Below, piece after piece: positions 1 to 8,260 of a stretch of 64,000 nt of DNA. The notes under the pieces are model-generated. The model made no database searches and was not told the DNA's origin. It saw nothing but the letters and a program-made list of their open reading frames with translations. The stretch covers positions 209,939 to 273,938 of the forward strand of contig JASEFN010000003.1 of assembly GCA_030018355.1 (NCBI GenBank), in the 5' to 3' direction. Numbering within the stretch: the first letter of the stretch is position 1; the number at the start of each line of letters is the position of its first letter. This DNA is from Caldisericia bacterium (GTDB taxonomy: Bacteria; Caldisericota; Caldisericia; B22-G15). The position numbers and the translations under genes are program-made.

Positions 1-600
1 AATTTCCATACAGGTTTTTATGTTTTGGGTGCACTTGCTGCACTTAAAACAGAAACAGGAAAGATAGGTTATATTGGTGGACTTGAATTACCATTTACAC
101 ATGGTGAAATAAATGCAGTAAAACAAGCAATAAAAGATTTAGGCTCAAATGCAACTCTTGACTATGTATATGCAGGAGATTTTAACGATCCTCTTAAAGC
201 AAGACAAGCTGCAGAAAGTTTAATTGCAAAAGGTGTAGATGTTATTTTGAGTTCTGTAAACCTTGGAAATTATGGAATTTACAATGCTCTTGATGAAGCA
301 AAAAGACCAGTTTATATAACAGTTAAATATACTGATAAGTATTCCCAGGCCCCACAAAATTATCTAACAGCAGACCTTTTTGATTTTAGAGTTCCTTTAA
401 GAGAAGTTGTAAGTAGAGTTTTAAAAGGTGAGAAAGGTGGATTTTTAATGCTTGAATATGGTGAAGGTAAGGCTCGTTATACGCAATTTCCTATTAAAAA
501 TGTAACAGATGAGATTAATGCAAAAGTTAAACAAATTGCAGATGATGTTGCCTCAGGAAAAATTAAAGTAATTGAAAAACTTGACGTTATAAATCCATAA
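1..600 (+). CDS. BMP-family ABC transporter substrate-binding protein, C-terminal part
   Basis: The reading frame is open from the first base, so the gene starts outside the window; 199 C-terminal residues are visible. They match the second half of the BMP/PnrA-like (Med) lipoprotein family, which binds nucleosides or related sugars outside the cytoplasmic membrane. Visible hallmarks are the tract ending in KIGYIGG, then a helix resembling NAVKQAIKDL, and later the segment AKGVDVILSS, which corresponds to the family's 'GADV' region. A double ATPase and two permeases follow, completing an importer. A perfect terminator hairpin sits 21 bases after the stop. The true start, signal peptide and lipobox cannot be seen. 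Family assignment is firm; the exact ligand is unknown. Confidence 0.85.
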   Translation, partial: NFHTGFYVLGALAALKTETGKIGYIGGLELPFTHGEINAVKQAIKDLGSNATLDYVYAGDFNDPLKARQAAESLIAKGVDVILSSVNLGNYGIYNALDEAKRPVYITVKYTDKYSQAPQNYLTADLFDFRVPLREVVSRVLKGEKGGFLMLEYGEGKARYTQFPIKNVTDEINAKVKQIADDVASGKIKVIEKLDVINP

Positions 601-620
601 GTTATAAATTATTTCATTAA

Positions 621-646
621 AGGGGAGGATATGTCCTCCCCTGTTT
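621..646 (+). terminator. Rho-independent terminator / attenuator between binding protein and ABC genes
   Basis: A perfect 9-bp inverted repeat (AGGGGAGGA, 621-629, and TCCTCCCCT, 634-642) with a TATG loop is followed by GTTTTT. It lies between the binding-protein stop and the ATPase start only 10 bases later, with no recognisable new promoter. It probably acts as a partial terminator, letting the binding protein be made in excess over the membrane complex. Confidence 0.85.
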
Positions 647-655
647 TTATTAATT

Positions 656-2194
656 ATGAGAGAAATATTTGTTGAATTAAAAAATATAAGAAAAGTTTTT
701 GGTGAAGTTATAGCATTAGATAATGTTAATTTTTCAGTTTTTAAAGGAGAAATTCATGGACTTTTGGGTGAAAATGGCGCTGGAAAATCAACTTTGATGA
801 ACATTCTTTATGGTTTATACTCTCCAGATGAGGGAGAAATTTATATTGAGGGAAAAAAAGTTAAAATTTCGTCTCCATTTGATTCAATAAAACTTGGTAT
901 AGGAATGGTTCATCAAGTCTCAACTCTTGTCCCTCAATTTAATGCACTTGAAAATATAATTCTTGGAACAGAATATGATAAATATAAACTTAATTATGAA
1001 AAAGAGAAAGAAAAAATAATTAAAATTTCAAAAGAACTTAATTTTGAATTTCCACTTGAAATTAAAGTTAAGGATCTCCCTGCTGGTATAAAGCAAAAGA
1101 TAGAAATTGTTAGATCTCTCTTCAGAGGAGCTAAACTTTTAATTTTAGATGAACCAACAACATCTCTTGTTGAAAGTGAATTTCAACAACTTTTAAAAAC
1201 TTTAAAAACTCTTGTCGAAAAAGGTGTAACAATAATTTTTATAACTCATAAGATGAGAGAAGTTTTACTTGCTTGTGATAGAGTAACGATTTTAAGAAAA
1301 GGAAAAGTTCAAGGCACTCTTACTAAAGAAGAAATGACAACTGAAGCAATTGTTAAACTTATGTTTCAAGAAAAAGATCTTAAAGTAACAGAAAGTGCAC
1401 TTCCTAAAGTTGAGTTGCCACCGCAAAAAAGAAAAAGTGAAAAACCAATTCTTATTTTAAAAAATGTTTATGTTGAACCAACAGAAAAATCTGTAGGTTT
1501 AAAGAATGTGTCTTTTGAACTATTTGGTGGAGAAATTTTAGGTGTCGCATCAGTTTCAGGAAATGGAGAGAAAGAACTTGCTCAAGTAATTGTTAACCCT
1601 AAACTTATGAAAGACGGAGATATTATTTTTAATGGTGAATCAATTAAAGATTTATCAACAATTGAGGTTTTTGAAAAAGGTCTTTTTTATACGCCAGAGG
1701 ATAGAATAAAAGAAGGTATTTTACCAGATGGATCTATAGTTGAGAATGTTTTATTAGGACACCATTTTGAAGATAGGTTTCTTGATAGAAGAGTTTTTGT
1801 AAAATGGAATGAAGTAAAAGAAATTACAAAAGATGTAATTAGAAAATTTAACGTTTATACTCCCTCTGAAGATTTACAAATAAGAAGACTATCTGGAGGA
1901 AATATACAAAAAGTGATAATTGGAAGATCATTTGTTAATCCAATAAAAGTTCTTATAACTCATAACCCAACATCGGGTCTTGATTTCTCTACAGTCGAAT
2001 TTATTTTTAGAAAACTTGTTGAAACAAGAGAAAATGGAAGTGGAGTTCTTTGGATTGGAGAAGATTTGGATGAATTACTTATTCTTTGTGATAGAATAAT
2101 TGTCTTACATAAGGGAGAGGTTAAAGGAATTTTTGAAAGGAAAGATTTTGATAAATTTAAGATGGGTCTTCTTATGATTGGAGGAGAAGCATGA
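656..2194 (+). CDS. BMP-type ABC importer, duplicated ATP-binding protein
   Basis: This 512-residue protein has two ABC ATPase halves in one chain, as in RbsA/YufO-type importers that power nucleoside or sugar uptake. The first half has Walker A GENGAGKST at residues 38-46 and Walker B LLILDEPTT around 161-169. Its signature region reads LPAGI (141-145) rather than LSGGQ. The second half has LSGGN (412-416) and a Walker A region reading SVSGNGEKE (about 300-308), as is usual for the less active half of this family. The ATG follows the terminator hairpin by 10 bases and has no Shine-Dalgarno. The stop overlaps the next permease by 4 bp, so translation is probably coupled. The substrate is not determinable from sequence. 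Confidence 0.9.
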   Translation: MREIFVELKNIRKVFGEVIALDNVNFSVFKGEIHGLLGENGAGKSTLMNILYGLYSPDEGEIYIEGKKVKISSPFDSIKLGIGMVHQVSTLVPQFNALENIILGTEYDKYKLNYEKEKEKIIKISKELNFEFPLEIKVKDLPAGIKQKIEIVRSLFRGAKLLILDEPTTSLVESEFQQLLKTLKTLVEKGVTIIFITHKMREVLLACDRVTILRKGKVQGTLTKEEMTTEAIVKLMFQEKDLKVTESALPKVELPPQKRKSEKPILILKNVYVEPTEKSVGLKNVSFELFGGEILGVASVSGNGEKELAQVIVNPKLMKDGDIIFNGESIKDLSTIEVFEKGLFYTPEDRIKEGILPDGSIVENVLLGHHFEDRFLDRRVFVKWNEVKEITKDVIRKFNVYTPSEDLQIRRLSGGNIQKVIIGRSFVNPIKVLITHNPTSGLDFSTVEFIFRKLVETRENGSGVLWIGEDLDELLILCDRIIVLHKGEVKGIFERKDFDKFKMGLLMIGGEA

Positions 2195-3246
2195 AAGATA
2201 GTAAAAAATTTCTAAGAACCTTTTTCATATATTTAATCTCAATTATTCTTGCATTTATAGTTATCTCAATAGTTACAATTCTTTTTGGATATAATGTTTT
2301 AGGAGTTTTAAGAACTTTGCTTACGACTTCTTTTAAATCATGGTTTGGTTTTCAAGAAACAATTAAAAAAACAATTCCTCTTATTTTTACAACTTATGCA
2401 TTTACAATTCCATTTATGATTAAATTTTTTAATATAGGAGCATTTGGTCAGATGTTATTTGGTGGAACAGTAACATCTATAATTGGATTAACTCTTTCAA
2501 ATCAACTTGGAATTAATCTACCTTCATTTATTATGATTCCTCTTCTTATTATCTCAGGAATTTTGTCTGGAGGACTATTTGCTCTAATAGCAGGTTACCT
2601 TACAGCAAAATTTGATATAAATCCAATTATTTCAACAATCATGCTTAACTTTGTTGCAATGCAATTTTTAAATTTTATTGCAACAAATCCTCTATATAGA
2701 GATCCATATGAGGGTCATCCAATTTCACTTCCGCTACCAAAATCAGGAACTTTAGGATTTTTTTATGGAATTCCATACTCAATATTTTTTGCAATTTTTG
2801 TAATAATTTTTGTTTATTTTTTAATTACAAAAACAAGACTTGGATATGAAATTAAAGCAATTGGTTATAATTTAGATGCAGCACAAACATATGGAATAAA
2901 TTTTCATAAAACTATTCTTATAACCTTTTTTATCTCTGGTGCACTTGCTGGCCTTGGTGGAACTCTTGAAATTATAAATATTCATAAAAAGTTAATTGAA
3001 GGTTTTGCTCAAACAAGTGGTGCTCAATATGGAATTTTTGGAATTTTAACAAGTTTAATAGTTTCAGGAAATCCTATTGGTGTCCCTATTGCTTCTTTTT
3101 TAATGTCTGTATTACTTGTTGGAGCAGATGCACTTCAAAGAACAATGCAAATTCCAGTTGAAATGGTTTTTGTTGCTCAAGCATTAATTGTTCTTTTTAT
3201 TGTAGTTTTTAGAGAAGCATTTGAAAGGAGGAAAAAAATAAAATGA
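2191..3246 (+). CDS. BMP-type ABC importer permease, first subunit
   Basis: This 351-residue multi-spanning membrane protein belongs to the branched-chain/ribose permease superfamily in the form found beside BMP lipoproteins (YufP-like). Long hydrophobic helices run through the whole chain. The tract FFNIGAFGQMLFGG (about 80-93) is the conserved 'NIGAEGQ' region of this permease type. The segment LGYEIKAIGYNLDAA (about 217-231) is the cytoplasmic loop expected to contact the ATPase. It overlaps the ATPase and the second permease by 4 bp each, forming a tight operon. It is clearly paralogous to the permease at 34863-35927. Confidence 0.88.
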   Translation: MKDSKKFLRTFFIYLISIILAFIVISIVTILFGYNVLGVLRTLLTTSFKSWFGFQETIKKTIPLIFTTYAFTIPFMIKFFNIGAFGQMLFGGTVTSIIGLTLSNQLGINLPSFIMIPLLIISGILSGGLFALIAGYLTAKFDINPIISTIMLNFVAMQFLNFIATNPLYRDPYEGHPISLPLPKSGTLGFFYGIPYSIFFAIFVIIFVYFLITKTRLGYEIKAIGYNLDAAQTYGINFHKTILITFFISGALAGLGGTLEIINIHKKLIEGFAQTSGAQYGIFGILTSLIVSGNPIGVPIASFLMSVLLVGADALQRTMQIPVEMVFVAQALIVLFIVVFREAFERRKKIK

Positions 3247-4160
3247 TTGCTGCTATAAATTCTTTCATATCACAAACAATAACATATGCTGTTGTATACA
3301 CATTAACTAGTCTTGGAATAGTGATTGCTGGAAGAGCAGGTATTTTTAATGTATCAGGAGAAGGTATAATGCTCGCTTCTGCTTCATTAGGTTTTATAGT
3401 TAGTTTCCTTTCACAAAATTCAATTTTAGGATTCATTGTCGGAGCAATTTTAGGTGGAATTTTTGGTTTAATTCTCTCTTCACTTCATGAAAGGTTTAAA
3501 GTAAATCAATTTGTTCTTGGTATTTCTCTTGTAATTTTAGGAACAGGACTTTCTGATCTATTTTATAAATTGATAATTGGAATAAGACTTACTGCACCAA
3601 GGGCGCCAAAGACACCAACAATTTCTATACCATTTTTAAATAAAGTTCCAATTATTTCTGCATTTTTAAATCAAGACATAATTGTTTACTTCCTTTACAT
3701 TGTAATTATTTTTGCATGGTGGTTTTATTACAAAACAAAAATTGGTCTTGAAACAAGAGCAATTGGAGAAAATCCCAAGGCAGCAGATGTTGTTGGTGTT
3801 AATGTAACAAGAAGAAGAATTTTATCAACAACAATTGGTTCAATTTTAATTGGAATTTCTGGTGCATATTTACCAATAGTTATTACTGGAACATACACTC
3901 CTGATATTTCAGCAGGTAGGGGTTTTATGGCTGTAGGTATTGCAATATTTGCAAGTTGGAGACCTCAAAGAGCAATTCTTGGTGGATTTTTATTTGCTGC
4001 AATTGAAGTTTTAGCATTTAGATTACAGGTACTATCCCAAAGAATTCCATATCAATTTTTCTTAATGCTTCCATTTATTTCAGTTTTACTTGTAATGATG
4101 TTATTTAAGAAACAAATTGAATTTCCAGCATCAGTTGGTAAACCTTACAGTAGAGAGTAG
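3243..4160 (+). CDS. BMP-type ABC importer permease, second subunit
   Basis: This 305-residue membrane protein is of the YufQ-like permease type. It shows the characteristic FNVSGEGIMLASA tract near residue 38, a variant of the family's 'NIGIEGIML' motif. The ATPase-contact loop IGLETRAIGENPKAADVVG lies around residue 170. An in-frame AGGAGG (3227-3232) lies upstream within the preceding gene, at good spacing from the ATG. It ends the operon and abuts the convergent HD-protein gene with no bases between, so no separate terminator is present. The parallel copy is at 35924-36859. Confidence 0.88.
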   Translation: MIAAINSFISQTITYAVVYTLTSLGIVIAGRAGIFNVSGEGIMLASASLGFIVSFLSQNSILGFIVGAILGGIFGLILSSLHERFKVNQFVLGISLVILGTGLSDLFYKLIIGIRLTAPRAPKTPTISIPFLNKVPIISAFLNQDIIVYFLYIVIIFAWWFYYKTKIGLETRAIGENPKAADVVGVNVTRRRILSTTIGSILIGISGAYLPIVITGTYTPDISAGRGFMAVGIAIFASWRPQRAILGGFLFAAIEVLAFRLQVLSQRIPYQFFLMLPFISVLLVMMLFKKQIEFPASVGKPYSRE

Positions 4161-5840
4161 TTAAATTATTAATTTGATTTTGTCACCTTTCTTTAATTTT
4201 GTTATATGAATTAAATTTCTATTTTTACTTAATGGAAAAATTAAATCTCCTTCTCTTGTCAATTTGCCAATAAAATACAAATTTAATTTATCAATTTCTT
4301 TTTCATTATTATTAATTGGAATTTTCAAAATTTTATTATTATTTAATTTTATAATTGCTTTATCATAATTTATAATTATATCTTTTATTTCATAATATCT
4401 TTCTTTAGGAACCTTATTTGAATACTTTACTTTACCAATAAATTTTGGAATTTTTTCTATATTTTTATATTTAAAAAGATCAAAATTATATTGAATAATT
4501 CTTGATATTGTTAATGGTTTTTTAAGAAAAACTTCGAAGGCAAGTTCATTTATATTAAACTTTTTCTTTTTCATCAAATCTATGAGATATTTAGAGAATT
4601 TGGATATTGAAGGAGGTCTTATTGGAGAAAGAGTTTTCATTAAAAATTTTTCTATATTATTTAAATTAAATTCATTTTTTTCAAATTTTTTTAAATAATT
4701 TATCCTTGACTCTAATTTTTTTAGTTCCTTTATTTTATTTTCTATTTCTTTGACTTTGCCACCTTTTTTTAGATTCTTTATATGTTTTTTTACCCCTTTA
4801 ATTTTTATTTTAAGTTCATTTAACTCATTAAATCTTCCATAATTTATAATTTCTTGAGTCCCTTTTACCATATCTTGAAAAGTTAAATCAATGTCTTCTG
4901 GTATTTTAACAAAAATTGTTTTTAAAATTTTCTCTGGATTTAATGGATAAAAATATTTTTTCTTTGTTTTTTCTATATTTATTTCATCTACAAAATTTCC
5001 ATCAATACTATTGATTTTTAAAAATAATTTATCAACCCCTTTTCCAACTATATAATATTCATAATCCTCAACTTCAAAAATAAGATTTCCAAAAGAAAGA
5101 GTCTCTTCAATTAATTTTTTAAATCCCTTTTTTGTTCTTAAAAATTTTGTTTCAACATCAAAAATAGAATTTGGTGGTTCAATTCCAAAATAAAAAAAGT
5201 CAAAGAGAATTGTTTTAAATATTGAAGAAACTGCCCTTGAGTGTGTATATAAATTTATATCATTTGCACCCTTTCTTGTTTCAGATAAGGCATTTTCCAT
5301 AAAAAACTTTGATATTTTAAAAATTTCTTCTCTATTTAAGTTAAATATATAATAATCTAATAAATTTAAAAATTTTATTCTGAGCAAATCAATTTTTTTG
5401 AGTTCTAATTTTTTAAGATTTAAGAAAAAATCAGAAATATAAACTGAATAAAATGGTTGTTTTCCTCTATTTGGTGGATTTGATGAATCTAACCTATCAC
5501 ATATTTGTAGCATCTTTATAAAAAAGTTTTTGTCAAATCTTTTACATTTATCAATATATTTACATCTTTCACATCCATGATGAGAACAGATAAAATTTAT
5601 TGGTGATATATCTTCTAATAGATCTGAAAAAGAAAAAAAGATTTTATTTAATGGTGTTCTTAAAAATTTATTTAGATTTTCTGGAATTTTATCCTCAAGA
5701 ATAAGAATTGCATGTTGATCTTTTACATTTAAATCTCTATCTTTTGAAATTAAAAAATGAGATGAAATTTTTCCTATATCGTGAAAAAAAGATGAGATTT
5801 CAAGATATTTAATGAATTCACTTAAATTTTTTATATCCAT
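4161..5840 (-). CDS. Unrecognised HD-domain protein with Cys cluster and Cas10-like motifs
   Basis: I cannot assign this 559-residue protein to a named family. The N-terminus has an HD metal-dependent phosphohydrolase pattern: HDIGK (H20, D21), H43, a His pair (H87, H88) and D115. A four-cysteine cluster (C85, C90, C93, C99) is interleaved with the His pair and could bind zinc. Around residues 187-206 the stretch TRKGANDINLYTHSRAV recalls the 'ND.SL..HS' segment of Cas10/Cmr2-type proteins. Residues about 338-390 are a Lys/Glu-rich coiled coil, and the C-terminus is beta-rich. No GGDD palm motif and no helicase are present. The ATG lies 6 bases past the tmRNA CCA end with no Shine-Dalgarno. 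No cas genes or CRISPR are nearby. The open frame is intact and full length, so the gene is real; its function is unknown. Confidence 0.8.
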   Translation of the reverse strand: MDIKNLSEFIKYLEISSFFHDIGKISSHFLISKDRDLNVKDQHAILILEDKIPENLNKFLRTPLNKIFFSFSDLLEDISPINFICSHHGCERCKYIDKCKRFDKNFFIKMLQICDRLDSSNPPNRGKQPFYSVYISDFFLNLKKLELKKIDLLRIKFLNLLDYYIFNLNREEIFKISKFFMENALSETRKGANDINLYTHSRAVSSIFKTILFDFFYFGIEPPNSIFDVETKFLRTKKGFKKLIEETLSFGNLIFEVEDYEYYIVGKGVDKLFLKINSIDGNFVDEINIEKTKKKYFYPLNPEKILKTIFVKIPEDIDLTFQDMVKGTQEIINYGRFNELNELKIKIKGVKKHIKNLKKGGKVKEIENKIKELKKLESRINYLKKFEKNEFNLNNIEKFLMKTLSPIRPPSISKFSKYLIDLMKKKKFNINELAFEVFLKKPLTISRIIQYNFDLFKYKNIEKIPKFIGKVKYSNKVPKERYYEIKDIIINYDKAIIKLNNNKILKIPINNNEKEIDKLNLYFIGKLTREGDLIFPLSKNRNLIHITKLKKGDKIKLII

Positions 5841-5846
5841 TTATTT

Positions 5847-6200
5847 TGGTGGAGGCGGCGGGAATTGAACCCGCGTCCATGGAATCTCAGTTTAAACCTT
5901 CTACAGGTTTAGCCTGTTTTTTCTTTCTCCTCCTCTCTCTTCTGAACAGGCACAGAAGAGAGAAGCGTATCCTCATTTCTTTTTACCTTTATCCCTGAGG
6001 ATGAGGATAAAGGCGAGTCTCCTTTTCGCCTCAGTTTGAGAGACCAAGGAGACAAGAATCTCTCAAACTGGCAGTAGACCTTATGCTACTGCAAAAGCAT
6101 AATTTGTGTTGGCATTTTAAATCTTTTGAGAGTTTTAGGGTCCTCTCAAACCCACCTGCTGGTTTAAACCTCCATTCCATGTCGAACTCCTTTCGCCCCC
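5847..6200 (-). ncRNA. ssrA: tmRNA
   Basis: tmRNA rescues stalled ribosomes and tags their unfinished peptides. On the minus strand the 5' end GGGGGCG (6194-6200) pairs with CGCCTCC before the discriminator A and encoded CCA (end at 5847), forming the alanine tRNA-like acceptor stem. The 5' arm continues AAAGGAGTTCGACA and the 3' arm contains GGGTTCAATTCCCG, both typical of one-piece tmRNA. The total is 354 nt. The tag frame lies at 6081-6113. GC content is clearly higher than in the surrounding genes. It sits 10 bases after deoB and 6 bases before the HD-protein gene on the same strand. Confidence 0.96.
6081..6113 (-). other. tmRNA proteolysis-tag reading frame (ANTNYAFAVA)
   Basis: After GATTTAAAAT on the minus strand the resume codon GCC starts a 10-codon frame ending in TAA, encoding ANTNYAFAVA. 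The AN start and the hydrophobic C-terminus fit known tags. The last three residues are AVA instead of the common LAA. Confidence 0.88.
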
Positions 6201-6209
6201 GCTTTATTT

Positions 6210-6218
6210 ATTATACCA
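6210..6218 (-). promoter_or_regulatory. Extended -10 promoter of ssrA
   Basis: On the minus strand TGG is followed by TATAAT (plus-strand 6210-6215), an extended -10 element ending 10 bases before the mature tmRNA 5' end. The -10 box overlaps the deoB stop codon. No good -35 hexamer is seen at 16-18 bp. Confidence 0.65.
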
Positions 6219-7368
6219 TAATTTTTTTCAAAAAAGAGTTGCCATATTTTGTCTTTAAACCAAAAATATCTCCTATTGTTGCTCCCAAATCTGAAAATTT
6301 ATTAATATTAATATAATTGTCTTTTTTAATACTCTTTCCATATATAAAAATTGGGACATTCTCTCTTGTGTGATCTGTATGTTTTAAAAATGTTGGATCA
6401 TTACCATGATCTGCTGTTATTATTAAAATATCTTCATCTTTTAACCATCTTAAATAATTTCCAAGAAATCCATCAAATTCAAGAAGTGCATTTGCAAAAC
6501 CCCACAAATCTCTTCTATGTCCATAATTCATATCAAAATCAACAAGATTTGTAAAAATTATAGAGTAATCATTTTTTTCTATTGTTATCTTTAAAAGTTG
6601 AGCCATATTTTCAGTGTTGTTTTCAATGTGGATTGTATCTGTAAAACCTCTTTTTGCAAAAATATCATAAACTTTTCCAATTCCAAGAGTTTTATAACCA
6701 TTTTTAATCATAATATCTAAAAGAGTATCTTCTGGTGGTTCAAGTGAATAATCTTTTCTATCAGGTGTTCTATAAAATTTACCAACTTCTCCTGCAAATG
6801 GTCTTGCTATAACTCTTGCAACAGCGTGTTCACCTTTTAATATCTCTCTTGCAATTTCACACATTTTATATAGTTCATTTAAAGGAATAACATCTATGTG
6901 TGCTGCTATTTGAAAAACAGAGTCAGCAGAAGTATAAACAATTGGATAGCCAGTTTTTATATGTTCTTCACCTAATTTTTTTATAATTTCTGTTCCAGAT
7001 GCAGGTTTATTCCATAATACCTTTCTTTTTATTCTTTTTTCAAATTCTTTTATAATTTCATCTGGAAATCCATCTGGGTAAACTGGAAAAGGTTTTGATA
7101 ATTTTACTCCCATAAGTTCCCAATGTCCTGTTGTTGTGTCTTTTCCGGGAGATTCCTCTTCTAAAACACCAAAACTCGTTTCTGTTTTATGATTTAAATT
7201 ATAAAGTAAATTTAATAAACCAAAATTTGTTAAATTTGGAAATTTTATTCCCGTTTTTTCAATTACATGTAGTAAAGTATTACTATTTTCATCTCCATAA
7301 CTTTTTGCATCTTTTGCACCACCAATACCTACTCCATCAAGAATTACTAAAATCACTCTTTTTATCAT
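6211..7368 (-). CDS. deoB: Phosphopentomutase
   Basis: The enzyme interconverts ribose-1-phosphate or deoxyribose-1-phosphate with the 5-phosphates in nucleoside breakdown. The 385-residue chain has the alkaline-phosphatase-superfamily metalloenzyme layout. It begins IKRVILVILDGVGIGG with the metal-binding Asp at residue 11, has DTTTGHWELMG near residues 77-87 containing the phosphorylated Thr, and TADHGNDPTFLKHTDHTRE near residues 318-336 with the C-terminal metal ligands. GGAGG precedes the ATG. The start overlaps the recombinase gene by 32 bp. Its presence fits with the nucleoside-type BMP importers at both ends of the left half of the window. Confidence 0.95.
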   Translation of the reverse strand: MIKRVILVILDGVGIGGAKDAKSYGDENSNTLLHVIEKTGIKFPNLTNFGLLNLLYNLNHKTETSFGVLEEESPGKDTTTGHWELMGVKLSKPFPVYPDGFPDEIIKEFEKRIKRKVLWNKPASGTEIIKKLGEEHIKTGYPIVYTSADSVFQIAAHIDVIPLNELYKMCEIAREILKGEHAVARVIARPFAGEVGKFYRTPDRKDYSLEPPEDTLLDIMIKNGYKTLGIGKVYDIFAKRGFTDTIHIENNTENMAQLLKITIEKNDYSIIFTNLVDFDMNYGHRRDLWGFANALLEFDGFLGNYLRWLKDEDILIITADHGNDPTFLKHTDHTRENVPIFIYGKSIKKDNYININKFSDLGATIGDIFGLKTKYGNSFLKKIMV

Positions 7369-8260
7369 TTTTCCTCCACAAAGGATGTGTGTTTAAATAT
7401 ATTTCTCTCAAATAATCTTTTGTGAGATGAGTATAAATTTGTGTTGTTGATATATCAACATGACCTAAAAGTTCTTGAACACTTCTTAAATCTGCACCTC
7501 TTTCAAGAAGGTGTGTTGCAAATGAATGCCTTAACATATGAGGATGAACCCTTTTCTTTAGTTTTGCTTTTTTTGAATATCTTTTTAATATGTTGTTTAT
7601 ATGCTGCCTTAATAATTTTTCACCTTTTTTATTTATAAACAAAAACTCACTCTCTATTTTTAATTTTTTTCTCTCCTCAAGATAATCAACTATATAAGTT
7701 TTTGCTAATTCTCCAAATGGGACAATTCTTTCTTTACTTCCTTTTCCAAAACATTTTAAATAATTATTTTCAAAATCAAGATCAGAAACCTTTAAATTTA
7801 TAATTTCCGAAACCCTTAAACCAGAACTATATAAAAGTTCAACAATTGCTCTGTCTCTTTTTCCTTTTAAGGTTTTATTATCTATTACATTGATTAATTT
7901 TTCTATTTCTTCAACTGTTAACACTTGAGGAAGTTTTTTCTCATTTTTTGGAAAAACTAAATCTTGAGTTGGATCTGTTAGAATTAACTCTTCTCTAATT
8001 AAAAATTTATAAAAAGATCTTATTGCAGATATTTTTCTTCTCAATGAAGATGGTTTTAGTTTCTTTTTTGAAAGAAAAATTAAATAATTAAAGGCATCCT
8101 TCTTATCAATTTCATAAATATCTTTTTTTATTAACTCAAGATATTCTTTAAAATCATCAAGATCATTTTTATAAGATAAAATTGTATTTTTAGAAAATTC
8201 TTTTTCAAATTCAAGATATGAAATGAATGTTTCAAATAGATCTAATGTTTTCATAGGCAT
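7337..8260 (-). CDS. Tyrosine site-specific recombinase, XerC/XerD type
   Basis: This 307-residue integrase-family protein is likely the chromosome-dimer resolution recombinase. It has an N-terminal SAM-like DNA-binding domain (FETFISYLEFEKEFSKNT) and a C-terminal catalytic domain. The full catalytic set is visible: R149 (SSGLRVSEI), K173 (FGKGSKER), H241 and R244 (HMLRHSF), H267 (LLGHVDI) and the nucleophile Y276 (TQIYTHL). Two start codons (MPM) are possible; the first overlaps the Nudix gene by 29 bp. Its position in a housekeeping run, with no phage genes nearby, favours a Xer role over a mobile element. A choice between XerC, XerD or a single-recombinase XerH-like system cannot be made here. 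Confidence 0.9.
   Translation of the reverse strand: MPMKTLDLFETFISYLEFEKEFSKNTILSYKNDLDDFKEYLELIKKDIYEIDKKDAFNYLIFLSKKKLKPSSLRRKISAIRSFYKFLIREELILTDPTQDLVFPKNEKKLPQVLTVEEIEKLINVIDNKTLKGKRDRAIVELLYSSGLRVSEIINLKVSDLDFENNYLKCFGKGSKERIVPFGELAKTYIVDYLEERKKLKIESEFLFINKKGEKLLRQHINNILKRYSKKAKLKKRVHPHMLRHSFATHLLERGADLRSVQELLGHVDISTTQIYTHLTKDYLREIYLNTHPLWRKNDKKSDFSNS

Noticed and set aside
4161-5840. Calling the HD protein a Cas3 or Cas10
   Set aside because: No helicase, no GGDD, no adjacent cas genes and no repeat array; only a resemblance in motif order can be supported.
6083-6316. A plus-strand open frame over the tmRNA locus
   Set aside because: It is the reverse complement of ssrA and the deoB end; the RNA structure explains the sequence.
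7131-7415. A 94-codon plus-strand frame across the deoB start
   Set aside because: Antisense of deoB/xer codons, Leu/His-rich, no start context and no recognisable domain.
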